This document shows positions 21,199 through 34,900 of a DNA stretch of 64,000 nt, one piece after another. Each line of letters opens with the position of its first letter. Positions within the stretch are counted from its first letter, which is position 1. The stretch comes from Cynocephalus volans (Eukaryota > Chordata > Mammalia > Dermoptera > Cynocephalidae): positions 102,796,001 to 102,860,000 of the forward strand of contig NC_084468.1 of NCBI RefSeq assembly GCF_027409185.1, read 5' to 3'. The notes below the pieces were generated by a model that saw only the letters and a list, made by a program, of their open reading frames with translations, did not search any database and was not told the DNA's origin. A program made the translations under genes and the position numbers.

Positions 21199-23879
21199 CC
21201 ATCTGGGTGAGCTAATTGGACTTATGCAAATAAAAAATAAACTTCTCATATGTTTATGACAAGAGGTAGTTCTGGAGCTCAAAGTGAGGTACCCACTAAA
21301 GTTAGTTTCCTATAGTCTCCAACAGAAATTGGAAGATAGTGGTGAAATCTTCCTTGATGATTACATTTCAGAGATGGCCCACAGGTAGTTGAGAAAGACA
21401 TTTCCTGGGCTGTAAAACCAGCAGAAGGCTTTTGAGAATATTTGCATCTCAAGGGGCAGAGAAAGAATTTACAATGACAAAGTAAATAAGAAAAAGGAAG
21501 AGAGAGACCTCTGTGGTTAAGTCCTGGATTCCATAAGGGCCTGGGTCAGAGACAGGTCAGGGCCCTAGAGGCAGGAAGAAGCATCTCTAAGATTGAGTCA
21601 AGCTGAGGGGAACATTGAGGCCCTATTGGCCATAGGCACCTCTGTCGTTTAATATCCTTTGCAAGTAACATTCAATTATTTGTAATATTTTATATCTTAG
21701 TCATTTTTTTTATAGAAGCAAGATATTTTATCCTGATTTTCGAGTTCCCTCAAAGCTATTATAATGTTGGCTGTAAATCTGAACTTAAATATATAATATC
21801 TCCCTTTCCTTTTCTTTTTAGTGACGCTCATTTCCCGGGCAACATCTGCCTTTAAGTGAAAGCAAAGGCAGAAATCAGGGTGATATTGACTATGTCATCT
21901 ACAGACTACAGATTTACATCCAAACGCAAAGTGAGAAATGGCAAAATCTACCTAAGTGTCCCCCCCACTCACAACCCCCAAATGCCTTGCTTTTGTTTTG
22001 TTTTGTTTTTGCTATGTACCTACAAATTGTATTTTGTTCTGTGGTTGTAAACAATTCAGCCAAGATTCAATCTAGGTTTACTTAAGTAGTAAAAAGATGT
22101 AAAGCCAAAATAATATTTTTATTTCTAAAATTTGAAAGTCATGTTTTTAAGAAGGCCTGTTTTTATATTGTTGACCTAGTCATTTTTTTTTTTTTTTCCA
22201 AAACGACTTCTAAGTCCTTCATTCCTAGTTAAGAGTTTTCTTTTAAAATTCCTGACATTTCTCCAAACACAAAGTACTTCTTGACATCTACGTGTATGGA
22301 TAGCTGTGAAAAATATACTGTTTTTTAAATTTATTCTTCTGGTCTGAATATGCCACTTAATGTCTCAGAGATTATCTCCTCATTTTTAAATGTGAAATTA
22401 TAATGCCTGCCTTAGTTAATTTACTCATGAGCTATGGAAATAAATAAAATAAATGTATAGGAACTTTGTAAGTCATAATTTTGTATTCTTTAAGGAATAT
22501 AAGTTTTCCTCAGGTTTATACTAGCTTAGCTAGAATTATTATTATCAGGAAAATATGAAATTTTTCTTTTGGTTAATTGTTTTGCAAAATATGCTTATGA
22601 ATTTAATGGTTTTATTAAAGGCTTCAAAATCTATACTTGGTAAAGCAATACATTTAAGAAAATAATATTAGTGAAATAGAAAATTCATGAACTTGCTAGG
22701 AAGATGAATTGCAGTCTCCAAAAATCTTATCGAATAAAGGAATTAACATTCAAATAATTCAATAATTTCAGTCAACTACAATCTACCATGCTTCATATAC
22801 CTAAGGAAGATTGCTTTTAACTGTCTAAATATTTCTACTTAACTATATAGAGTATGTATATTTTAAAATTACCAATCATGTTTCACATTGTGACAAGTCC
22901 TAAAAAGTTTATAAAATCTTAGAAGATTTCTAATATTGAAGTTGAGGTTAAAATTTGCAGAGAATTGCATAGTCCAAGAACTGTCCATCATTACTCAGAT
23001 GTTTGGTATTATTGATAAAATTTCACAAGTTACATTTTGATAACAACTTTGAAAATTACTACCAATAAAACTTTTTGTTTTTCAACAAAATTCAAATTTT
23101 ACCAGAATAAGTTAGCCAGTGTTGTCATTTACCTAATTACTTGACTGTATTTATTTTTCCTACATGTTGTCTCCTACTTTACGTCATTTTACATAAAATA
23201 ATCACAATCTAATTCATAAAAATGAAACACATGCATATATAAATTACATATAAAAGTTAATGTATTTTATTTTATAATTTGATATATATTTTGGGAAATA
23301 TTTTATAACCATAAAAAATGAAATTATTTCAAAACAAATGGAAATCATAATATTATGTGTAATTTGTAATTTCTTTTATGCTTCTACTATGCTTTTGTGA
23401 TTGGAGGTAGAAAAGACTAGTGTTTTTTCTTTGAGTATTTCTCAAATAAAAAACAAAAGTAGTTTTAAAAAATTTTAATGCTGTTTTTCTATACAGAATT
23501 CATTAAACGCTTTATAAATAGCAATAAAATTTATCAATAGAACTGAAATTACAGAAGACTATTGTAAGTGGTCCATATATTCAGTAGCATTATGTCAACA
23601 TGAGTAATTTTAAAATTTATTTACAACTAAGAACACCTTAAGCAGGCTAAGGATTGTGGGAGAAAGTATTGCCCTCAGCTTTAGCTGTACTTCAGCTAAA
23701 GTGCTTGAACACATGTGTTCCCTCAAGCACAGCATTAAGGCAATTGCTCTGTTTGACTCAGAAGTCAGAATTGTCAAAAATATTCTAAATGCAGATTTAT
23801 GAAAACTATCATATTTTTCTGGATAGAACCACAAGATTTCCTGTAATTTTTAAATCTCTGTGAATAAAATTATTTTTCT
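21199..23879. other. Unassigned A+T-rich DNA
   Basis: No gene or clear repeat family recognised. A small TTTTG tandem tract lies near 21992-22008. Confidence 0.5.
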
Positions 23880-24140
23880 TTTTCTTTTTTTAATTTTTAA
23901 TTTATTATCAGCATATTCATTCTTACAAATCATGGTATTTCTTTATGCCCTTTGCCCGACCTATCACTTCCCAAACCCCCTCCAGCCCTCCCCCTATCTC
24001 TAGTATCCTTAGGTTTGTTCTCCCCTTCAGAAAGTTCAATGTACTGTTGTGGTCTTTCCTTTCTTTCTTTCTCCATTCCTTCTTTCTTCTCTCCTTCCCT
24101 CCCTCTTTTCATCTCTCCCTCCCTCCCTCCCTAGCAATCA
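23880..24140 (-). mobile_element. Short L1 3' UTR fragment (antisense)
   Basis: This is the reverse complement of the 3' UTR also found at 53260-53570: the same G-rich block, then a GAAA/GGAA purine repeat (here CTTT/CTTC and CCCT on the plus strand). It holds only about 260 bp of 3' end, so it is a severely 5'-truncated insertion. Confidence 0.75.
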
Positions 24141-24982
24141 GTTTAAGATATGTTTTGACATGTTTTTAACAATTACGGATATGCAAAATCTGAGTGCCAC
24201 TGCAGCCAAATAAATAAATTCAAATATTACTAGTAGTTTGAACTATTATTTAAGAGGCCATTGATTTTCCTCACAGGAATCCCTTATTATTTTCAAGTAT
24301 GTCATTTCTAGTTATGGTTATTTAAAAAGTCACAGTGCAGTAATTTTTCCTCACATTTTATGGTAATGCTGTGTTATTTTGCTTTCCTAAAGCTTTTATA
24401 TTCTGAACAACATCCTTTATTACTTTCTATAAGGTAGCAATAATGCTGCCTTTTTTGTACCCTACTGATTTCATTCAATTCCCTACTCCCACTCAATAAT
24501 TTCTTTGTCTCACACATTTTGGCATTAAAAATTTGCTGGTAAAATTTCTCCTGGCTGCTGATCTATCTCAAGGAAGGTTTCACCTCCCAGCTTTGTCTTT
24601 TATTGATTGCTGTCAGCAACATCTACAAAAGCCTATTTCTAACCTTTCACTTTCCTTACTTTTTCCTCTTTTTCTTCCTTTTTAGACTTTCTTTTCTTCT
24701 CAAAATGCCTCAAAAATACAGCTCCTAGTATCCAACTGGTAAAATCATCTTCAAATTCTAACCAATCCTGGTTAAGAAAAAACAAAACCAATAATAATAA
24801 CAACAACAAATATAGTAAGAGGCTGTTACTTAAGTTATCCCCAATGAACTTCCCCGTGTTTATGTCTTTATGTAGTCCCCTACCACCTTGATTGTAGGTG
24901 ATTCTAGTCTGTTTCAACACAGAACATAGTAGAAGTGATACTGTGCCAGTTTCGAGTCCAGTCCTTAACTGCCTTGAAAACT

Positions 24983-25003
24983 TTTTTTTTTTTTTTTTTT
25001 TTT
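24983..25003. repeat. Poly-T tract
   Basis: About 21 uninterrupted T residues. I see no SINE or L1 end attached to it. Confidence 0.85.
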
Positions 25004-25079
25004 AACACTATGCACTCTAGGAACGCTCTCTCTGCTAGTCCTGAGCCACCTTGTATGAAGTCCAGGCCTTTTTTCAGAG

Positions 25080-25322
25080 AAAGAGAGAAGTCATGTGGAG
25101 AGGCCCTGGAGACACTGTAGAGAGAGTCCAGCAAGAACAGCAGCAAGACAATAGGCCTTCAGCACCAGCTACAGTCCCAGCTGCCATCTTACTCCGTGTG
25201 AGACTCCAAGAGGGACCAATAAAGGAACTGCTCTACTGAGACCCAGCCAACCAGTAGACTCCTGAGATGGAATAACAACTGATAACCGAAACAGCGCTTG
25301 CTATCTAGAGGCAGGATGCTGC
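25080..25322 (+). mobile_element. MLT1-like LTR fragment
   Basis: Phrases such as gagaggccctggagacac, cagctgccatctt and gagacccagccaacc follow the order of an MLT1 (MaLR) LTR. It is truncated and diverged, and the ends are not defined. Confidence 0.45.
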
Positions 25323-25337
25323 CATAACAAATGTCTT

Positions 25338-25510
25338 TTTTTTTTTTTTTTTTTTTTTTTTCTGACCGGTAAGGGGATGGCAACCCTCGGCATGGTGGTC
25401 AGCACCACGCTCAGCCAGAGAGTGCACCAGCCATCCCTATGTAGGATCCGAACCCGCAGCCTCCGGGCTACCAGCACCACGCTCTCCCGAGTGAGCCACG
25501 GGGCCAGCCC
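25338..25510 (-). mobile_element. Dimeric tRNA-Ile-derived SINE (CYN-like)
   Basis: Minus-strand SINE with two tRNA-like units. The first carries box A-like TGGCTCACTCGG and box B-like GGTTCGGATCC; the second has GAGCGTGGTGCTGA, as in tRNA-Ile. A 25-bp pure T run on the plus strand is its A-tail. Imperfect duplications (cataacaaatgtctt at 25323, cgtaacaactgtctt at 25511) flank it. The pure tail and box sequences suggest a fairly young copy. Confidence 0.85.
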
Positions 25511-25979
25511 CGTAACAACTGTCTTAATTGTTTGTGTCCTTGCCTTTAACAGGCCATGGGAGGAGCCTGAAAGAGATGGCGCTGGCTTGAGGAAAAACGA
25601 GCAGACAGTTACTGGAGACCGGAGGAAAGAGGACCCGGGTGTGTACTGGGAGAATAATTAACAAAACTGTAACCTGAAGTAACAAGAAAAGTAGAAAGGA
25701 AAATAACGGAGTGGTGGATCTGGCTAAGGAAATTCCAGGCAGAAGATTGAAAGTGTCAACTAGCTTCTTTTAGCTGCTTAGGAAGCAAGATGTTTTTTTA
25801 AAAAAATGGGGGTGGAGGGAGCATGCTCAGTTTTCAGACAGAAATTAAAGGAAACATAAAGAAGCTAGTGCTTTTTTGATTATAAAATAAAACTTCCTTC
25901 AGACTCTCCAGAAAACAAGAATCTCTAAGAAGGAAATGGCTTCTGGGAAAAGATCAGATCCAGGACTCTGATAATAAGC

Positions 25980-26445
25980 ATAGCCTCAAGGGTAAAATTC
26001 AGATAAAGGGTGTGGCTGTTAAGACCCTTTATAGAGACCTCAGTAAGATTTTCGAGTCTCTCGTCCACACTTTCACCTAGACACAAAGGCTTCTAAGAAT
26101 ATTGAGTGTGCCTTGTATAGCATCTGTAGGGAAAATATAGAAAAAATGGTCAGGGCCCCTCAGATGTTCAGAATCTTGCAGAGTATCTGATGTAAATATG
26201 CACGTGTGCCCAGGCGTTCCTTGTTATTGTCTATGGCGCGTGTGCACCCAGGTATTTTGGGTTCTAGACTTGAGGATAAATGACTAATAGCTCTGATACA
26301 CAGCGCTTCTCCAGACCCTCTGGAAAACCCCTAGGGCGGCTGCTTCTAGCTTTGAATAAAGCCTATTATTTCTTCACCCAGGGCTCCCAGGACCTTTTCC
26401 TATTACCTAGCTTGTAGAGCTGCGTGTAGAAGGTTTGTGACCCAA
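25980..26445 (+). mobile_element. LTR-like sequence (uncertain)
   Basis: An AATAAA at about 26356-26361 is followed by a U5-like ttatttcttcaccc, and a leader-like tttgtgaccca lies 60-80 bases further on. The arrangement suggests a class I LTR, but I find neither clear ends nor a TSD. Confidence 0.35.
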
Positions 26446-28559
26446 TGTGTACAACAGGCTCGAGGGGTCTGTGAGCCCTAGCCCTAGCTTTACAGCATCT
26501 CGGCTAGACAATTGGGATTCTAAAATTCTTCAAGGCACTGTCCCACAGCATCTTGACTCTTAGTCCAAGGTATGTCATTGGTATACTAATATAATACTCT
26601 GCATCCTCTCTATTTATTTTTTACTCTCTGTGAATATGTAAAGCAGTAATCTTTTCAATCTATTAGATTAATTTGGTGATATAAATAATTGAATAAATAT
26701 CAATTATTAATTTGGCAGTGTTTTTACTATTAAAAGATAATTCGTTGTCTGACATCTTAATTATTTGTTAACTATTTTAGTAGTTCCCAGTAATATGAAA
26801 TTAAAGTCATAGATTCTGCATTTAAGTAATGTTTGGAAATTAGACAAGTAAATCAAAAAATAGTAATAACATGCTAGATGCCCAATTGAGGAATGCCGAT
26901 ATCAGTACAGGAAAATAGAGAGAATGTTAAGGATAGTTATAGAGAAGTTAGCGTTTGAGATAAATCTTAAAGAATACATAGCCTGAAAGCATAAATAATA
27001 CAATTTGACAATATACACTTTGCTAGGCCCTGCTGTGTGCTGAGATTTCAGAAGTGGGCTGTAAACACAAGATTACTAACTTCACAGTGTATTAAGTCTA
27101 GTGGGACATATAACTATTAAATAAATAAACAAACAAGTAAATTTTCCTAAAATGCAAAGGATTAATTTATAAAAAAAATTTATCAGTGTAGCTAACCTAT
27201 ATATGATGATACCACATTGAGGTGGTCAAGAGCTTGGTAAACTTTTAGGACAGAGAGAAGAGCAGGACTGGCTAATGCATGGAGAGTGAGGAAGAAATGC
27301 ATGATATCCACGGAAAGGCCCAATTCTAAAGTTCTTTGTAGGGGAAGACAAAGATTTGGGAATTTCTACTAAGTGTGACAGAAAGCTAGGGAGTGGGAAG
27401 TTAGACGATCTAATCTTCCATTGAAAGTTCTGGAATGTGGGTAGAGAATTTTATTAGGGTGCCAACATAGCAAGTGACTTGTTGGGAGAGTATTAGATAG
27501 ATGACTTCAGTGTGGTCTAAAGTAATGGTAGTGCAAATTAAGAGATGTGGGTATATTTTCATGATATGTTTGAGTTGAGAGAACTCACTAAGGAATGGAG
27601 AAGTGAGTGGTTTAAGGTTGAGAATATTTTTCGGCTTGAAAAACTGAATGGTGTGTGAGGACAAATGAACTCTGAAGTTTATCTTTATACTTGCTGTTGT
27701 GGAGATGCCTTTTACACTTCTATGTGGATGACAAAAGGCAGGTAGTTAAGTCAAGGATAGAGATTCAAATGTGAAATCACCAGAAACTAGTTTCTATGTC
27801 TTATTTCATTTTGTCTTTATAACAAACTTTTGAGAGAGTTATTACTAAAAATATTTTAAGTGAGGAAATGCATATTAGGAATATTGAGTTATTGTCAAAA
27901 GTGTTGTAGCTTTAAAAAAGGTAGAATGACAATTTGGATTACAGTTGCTATAGCTTTGTAGGCTGTTCTCTTTTCATTGCTTTGAGTGGGTAGATGGAGG
28001 GTGTGGCTGGAGGGGATTCCTATGCAAACATCAAAACAAACAAACAAACCACAAACATAAAAACCCATTCGCTAAAAGCCATGGTACACTCATTTGCATT
28101 TGGATGATGTGTTCAGTATGGTTATTACCCAGAGGTGCTGAGAGGAAGGAAATCACCTTAGAGAGGAAGGTGGGGAACAGGTTACATGCCGAGACTATTC
28201 TTCTCAACTATGGAATGTTCTTAAATTATTTTGATCTGGAAAGATTGCTCTGGTCTTATTGGGGAGGACTAAATGGAAGGGTCTTAGGCTGGAAGCAGAA
28301 ATTTTTTACATATTAGAAATAGTGAGGATTCGATTTGTACCAGCAGCAATGGAATGGAGATGAATAGATAACATTGTCAGATTATTTAGAAGTTAAAAGG
28401 TTTTTTTTCTAGTAACTGGACTCCCAGAACAAAAAATAATTATAAACTAACAATGTATTTCTGAATTAAGACATAAGATTAATGATGAAGAATTTAAATG
28501 CAATAAAAACGCAGTAAACATACATACAAAGAGTTAATTTGAAGGTAAACTAATAACAA
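26446..28559. other. Unassigned DNA
   Basis: No gene or repeat family recognised beyond short CAAA/AAAC tracts at 27122-27140 and 28033-28050. Confidence 0.5.
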
Positions 28560-29130
28560 TTTAGTCATATTGACTTATAATAATATTTATATTATTTATA
28601 TAAATTTATATTATTATATAAAATATATTTTATATATATATTTATATATAATATATTTTAAATTTATATTAATAAATTTATTATATATAATAATTTTATA
28701 TTAATAATATTTATATTATTAAATATAAATATCTAATTATATAATAAATTATATTTAATCATATTAATTAATTAATTAATTAAATGAATAAATTATATAT
28801 ATTAATTAATTATAATTTATTATATATAAAATATATAATAAATTATATATTTTATATTATATAATATATAATATTATATATTTATATTTATATAATATAA
28901 TTATAAAATATGTAATAAATTATATATATTAATAAATTAATTTATATTAATTCATTATATATAAATAAATTATATATATATAAAAATTTATTTAATAAAT
29001 AAATTATATATGATAAATTTATATTAATAATATTTATATTATTTATATAAATTTATATTATTATATAAAATATATTTTATATATATTTTATATATTATAT
29101 ATTATATATATTATATTATATAAAATATCA
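28560..29130. repeat. Extreme AT palindromic tract
   Basis: About 570 bp with almost no G or C, composed of TATA/TTAA-type self-complementary runs. A block of about 60 bp (ataatatttatattattta and on) occurs both at about 28580-28640 and at about 29023-29080. Strong cruciform potential is evident by eye. Confidence 0.9.
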
Positions 29131-31317
29131 TGATATATTTTACCTTTAGGAGTGTCTTTTCAAGACAGCCAATTAAGTGTTTACTTCATCTAAATTAGCT
29201 AATTATGTGGTAAAGAGAACACCTATCTCCACTGTAAGGTATTGTCCCTGTCCAGTCCATCACTCAGATTAATCTTAAAGCCCCATTTGAACAAAACATT
29301 TCGCACTTCTTCCTGTAGCAGTTGCTCCCAGTATCAAAAAGATAAAAGGTTTTCTCTGATCAGCTGTGGAAGAAAACATGGACTATGGTTCTAAGACTGC
29401 GGTTGCCCTGGCAGCTTAGAGTTTTTATTACCTTTTAAGTAGATGTCTGTTTTTCTGATTCATCAGAATATTTTTCTCTCCTTTTGATATTGATGAAAAT
29501 TCTTTAACCTGTGTCTTGGTATTATTGACATTTCTTTTACGCAAATACATAATGACCTTGTGAAATAATATAAGCCACATCAGTTGACTATAATGACAAT
29601 TCATTATGCAGAGAGGTTGTTATGCATCAGAAGCCTAATTCTTTAAAGGTTCGAAAGGAGCTCCATAGACCAGTGGAGAAATTCCTGTAAGGTAAGTTCA
29701 GATACTTATTTAAATATTCGAGATATGTTCTACAGACCTCAGAGATTTAACAATCATATTTTAAGGTAAATGTCAAAGAGGAAATCGTGTGTTAGAAATG
29801 GTCAAAAGAAGAGGTGCCTGTTTAGAGATCTGGTTAAATCAGTAAAAATTATAAGCTATTTTTCTAACAAATTTAACTATTCAACATACGGACAGTTGGT
29901 GAAATTTGAATATGGACTATAGATTAGATAATAGTATCATATCATATCATATCATATCAATGTTAAATTTTGTGAATTCAGTAATTTTATATGGTTAATT
30001 AAGGAAATATCCTTCTTTTGGGGAAAACCCACTGAAGTATTTAGAGGTAAAGGGGTATCATCTGTGCAACCTACTCTGAAATGGGTCAAATATATATATA
30101 TATATATATATTATACATGTGTGTGTATGTGTGCACACACATACATATGTGTATACTGAGAGAGAGTGCTAAAACAAATGTAGCAAAATGTTAGAGAATC
30201 TTCGTAAAGAATATACTGACTTTCTTTTGTTCCTTTTTACTATTTCTTCAATTTTCTCTATGTTTGTAGTTATTTCAAAAACAATTTTTAAATAGTGGAC
30301 ATAATTTTAATTATAGAATTGAGAATCGTTAGTTTAGAGTTCAGTGGCATACATTTTGAAAGTACTATTAATACTAATAATAGAAGAAATCCAAGTAGTA
30401 TTCTCTCTCATTAAGTTACATTTCATAACAAGGATTTCCAACTTCACTCCACAGAGTAAAGAAGAATGAATGTCACTGAGTAATGCTATTTAGAAATAAG
30501 GATTTGTGACCCTCGAATGTTTGAAGAATAGGGTTTGTCTTTTTTTTCCCAGAGAGACTGACCAATCATAACTCATAATTAAAACTGTCAGAGTTTCTCA
30601 GCAAAATATGAGTCTTCAAGTAATTCAAGAAATATATTACTCTCCCTTATTTTTCTTCTCCAGTGTCCTTTAAAATGCAGGATTTTAAAGTATGTTGCAG
30701 TATTCACTATGTAGAAAAGAATAGAGCAATTTTACCTGGAGCTCAAAAATACCGGCTGATCCATTATATATACACATATAAAAATTATACCATTGCAAAA
30801 TCTTATTTATGATAAAATTTTGTTCATTTTTTTTTTAAACTAATATTATGGATTTCCAATTCACTTTTTTTTTTCATGACAGTTAGATAAAATATCCTAA
30901 AGGTACTTCACTGGATGTTTATAACCTCAAGTTCTAATCTTCTTTATCCCCAATATTATATAATATACCCACAGAATACTGATATGGAAAAGAAAAATAT
31001 GTCTGGTTTATAACTCTTTAAAACTTTTTTTCTTCTATATTATCTCAAGTTGATACTATAAATTCACATAGATATATAGTATTAAATTAAAATAAGCTAT
31101 ATATGTAAATATATATGTATATATATAAATATATATATATACATATATATATACACACACACACACATATCTCCAGGATGCTTAAAAAAATATTTTAGTA
31201 ATTTTTTCATTACTAAAAAACATGTAAACATGTAATAATACATTTAATTTTATCTATTATTTGTTTAGCACTTTTGGATTGTGAAGAACATGGCAAATTT
31301 AAACAAAAGACTACTTT
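29131..31317. other. Unassigned DNA with simple repeats
   Basis: No gene is recognised. Simple repeats are ATATC pentamers at 29937-29957, TA/TG tracts at 30090-30145, and TA/CA tracts at 31085-31170. Confidence 0.5.
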
Positions 31318-31330
31318 TGAAAGCCATTTA
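31318..31330. repeat. L1 TSD, left (3'-end) copy
   Basis: tgaaagccattta at 31318-31330 recurs perfectly at 37065-37077, bounding the long antisense L1. Confidence 0.92.
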
Positions 31331-31700
31331 TTTTATTTTTTTTTCCTATTTTAATTATTTTATTTTATTTTATTTTATTTTTTAATTTTATTTTGTCGAT
31401 ATACATTGTGGCTGATTATTGCTCCCCATCACCAAAACCTCCCTCCCTTCTCCCGCCCCCCCTCCCCCCAACAATGTCCTTTCTGTTTGCTTGTCGTACC
31501 AACTTCAAGTAATTGTGGTTGTTATATCTTCTCCCCCCCCCCCGTTTTGTGTGTGTGTGTGTGTGTGTGTGAATTTATATATTAAATTTTAGCTCCCACC
31601 AATAAGTGAGAACATGTGGTATTTCTCTTTCTGTGCCTGACTTGATTCACTTAATATAATTCTCTCAAGGTCCATCCATGTTGTTGCAAATGGCAGTATT
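31331..31700 (-). other. L1 3' UTR with G-rich polypurine tract
   Basis: On the minus strand two G-runs lie in the 3' UTR: 31535-31545 (an 11-nt C-run on the plus strand) and 31440-31470 (CCC/CCCC clusters on the plus strand). Such G-quadruplex-prone tracts are a conserved property of mammalian L1 3' UTRs. A GT tract at 31549-31571 adjoins the first. Confidence 0.8.
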
Positions 31701-31905
31701 TCATTCGTTTTTATAGCTGAGTAGTATTCCATTGTGTAGATGTACCACATTTTCCGTATCCACTATCTGATGATGGACATTTGGGCTGGTTCCAACTCTT
31801 GGCTATTGTAAAGAGTGCTGTGATGAACATTGGGGAACAGGTATACCTTCGACTTGATGATTTCCATTCCTCTGGGTATATTCCCAACAGTGGGATAGCT
31901 GGGTC

Positions 31906-34900
31906 TTACAGTAGATCTATCTGCAATTGTTTGAGGAACCTCCATACCATTTTCCATAGAGGCTGCACCATTTTGCAGTCCCACCAACAATGTATGAGAG
32001 TTCCTTTTTCTCCGCAACCTCGCCAGCATTTATCGTTCATAGTCTTTTGGATTTTAGCCATCCTAACTGGGGTTAGATGGTATGTCAATGTGGTTTTGAT
32101 TTGCATTTCCCGGATGCTGAGTGATGTGGAGCATTTTTTCATATGTCTGTTTGCCATTTGTATATCTTCCTTAGAGAAATGCCTACTTAGCTCTTTTGCC
32201 CATTTTTTAATTGGGTTGCTTGTTTTCTCCTTGTAAAGTTGTTTGAGTTCCTTGTATATTCTGGATATTAATCCTTTGTCAGCTGTATATTTTGCAAATA
32301 TTTTCTCCCACTCTGTTGGTTGTCTTTTAACTCTGATAATTGTTTCTTTTGCTGTGCAGAAGCTTTTTAGTTTGATATAATCCCATTTGTTTATTTTTCC
32401 TTTGGTTGCCCGTGCTTTTGGGGTCATATTCATGAAGTCTGTGCCCAGTCCTATTTCCTGAAGTGTTTCTCCTATGTTTTCTTTAAGAAGTTTTATTGTT
32501 TCAGGGTGTATATTTAAATCCTTAATCCATTTTGAGTTGATTTTAGTATACGGTGAGAGGTATGGATCTAGTTTCATTCTCCTGCATATGGATATCCAGT
32601 TATCCCAGCACCATTTGCTGAAGAGGCAGTCCCTTCCCCAGTGAATAGGCTTGGTGCCTTTGTCAAAGATCAGATGGCAGTAAGTGTGTGGGTTGATTTC
32701 TGGATTCTCTATTCTATTCCATTGGTCAGTGTGTCTGTTTATATGCCAGTACCATACTGTTTTGGTTATTAGAGCTTTGTAGTATAGCTTAAAGTCAGGT
32801 AGTGTTATGCCTCCAGCTTTATTTTTTTTGCTCAGCATTGCTTTGGCTATGCATGGTCTTTTATTGTTCCATATAAATGTCTGGATAGTTTTTTCCATTT
32901 CTAAGAAAAATGTCTTTGGAATTTTGATGGGGATTGCATTGAATTTGTATATCACTTTGGGTAGTATGGACCTTTTCACTATGTTGATTCTTCCAATCCA
33001 AAAGCATGGGATATCTTTCCATCTTCTGGTATCCTCTCTAATTTCTCTCAGCAGTGGTTTGTAGTTCTCATTATAGAGATTTTTCACCTCCTTGGTTAAC
33101 TCAATTCCTAAGTATTTTATTTTTTTGGTGGCTATTGTAAATGGGCAGGCTTTCTTGATTTCTCCTTCTGCATGTTCACTATTGGAGAAAAGAAATGCTA
33201 CTGATTTTTGTGTGTTGATTTTGTATCCTGCTACTGTGCTGAAGTCATTTATCAATTCCAGCAGTTTTTTTGTAGAGGTTTTAGGCTGTTCGATATATAG
33301 GATCATGTCATCTGCAAACAGGGACATTTTGACTTCATCTTTTCCAATCTGGATGCCCTTTATTTCCTTCTCTTCTCTAATTGCTCTGGCTAGAACTTCC
33401 AACACTATGTTGAATAGGAGTGGTGAGAGTGGGCATCCTTGTCTAGTTCCTGTTCTTAGGGGAAAAGCTGAAAGCTTTTCCCCATTCAGGATGATATTGG
33501 CAGTGGGTTTGGCATATATGGCTTTAATTATGTTGAGATTCTTTCCCTCTATACCTAACTTATAGAGGGTCTTTGTCATGAATGAGTGCTGAACTTTATC
33601 AAATGCTTTTTCAGCATCTATAGAGATGATCATATGGTCCTTGTGTTTGAGTTTATTAACATGGTGTATCACATTTATTGATTTGCGTATGTTGAACCAA
33701 CCTTGCATCCCTGGGATGAACCCCACTTGATCGTGATGAATAATTTTACGTATGTGTTGCTGTATTCTGTTTGCTAGTAATTTAGTGAGGATTTTTGCAT
33801 CTATATTCAACAAGGATATCAGCCTGTAGTTTTCTTTTTTGGTTCTATCTTTACCTGGTTTTGGTATCAGGATGACGTTTGCTTCATAGAATGAGTTTGG
33901 GAGATTTGCGTCCGTTTCAATCTTTTGGAATAGTTTGTAAAGAATACCGATTCTGAATGTTTGGTAAAATTCTGCTGTAAATCCATCTGGTCCTGGGCTT
34001 TTCTTTGTTGGGAGCCTTCTGATAACAGCATCAATCTCCTCTATTTTTATTGGTCTGTTCAAATTTTCTACGTCTTCATGGTTCAGTTTTGGGAGCTTGT
34101 GTGTGTCCAGAAATTTATCCATTTCCTCCAGATTTTCAAATTTGTTGGCGTATAGTTGTGTATAGTAGTCTCGAATGATTCCTTGTATTTCAGATGAATC
34201 AGTTGTAATATCACCTTTTTCACTTCTAATTTTGGTTATTTGAGTCTTCTCTCTTCTTTTTTTTGTTAGCCATGCTAATGGTTTGTCAATTTTATTTATC
34301 TTTTCAAAAAACCAACTTTTTGATTCGTTGATCTTTTGAATTGTTTTTTGGTTTTCAATTTCATTCAGTTCTGCTCTGATCTTAATGATTTCTTTCCGTC
34401 TGCTAACTTTAGGTTTGGATTGTTCTTGTTTTTCTAGTTCTTTAAGGTGAAGTGTTAGGTTGTCCACTTGCCATCTTTCCATTCTTCTGAAGTGAGCATT
34501 TAATGCAATAAATTTCCCCCTCAATACTGCTTTTGCAGTATCCCACAGGTTTTGGTATGATGTATCATTGTTTTCATTAGTTTCAATAAACTTTTTGATT
34601 TCCTGCTTGATTTCTTCTTGGACCCATATGTCATTAAGTAGAATGCTGTTTAATTTCCATGTGTTTGTATAGTTTCCAGAGTTTTGTTTGTTATTAATTT
34701 CTAGTTTTAATCCATTGTGGTCTGAGAAGATACATGGGATAATTCCAAATTTTTTGAATTTATTGAGACTTGATTTGTGACCTAATATGTGATCTATCCT
34801 GGAGAATGATCCATGTGCTGCTGAGAAGAATGAATATTCTGAGGTTGTTGGGTGGAAAGTTCTGTAGATATCTTCCAATTCCAATTGGTCTAGAGTCTTG

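Noticed and set aside
25338..25510. tRNA-Ile gene
   Set aside because: The tRNA-like units lack a complete cloverleaf, occur as a dimer with an A-tail and TSDs, and recur in the window.
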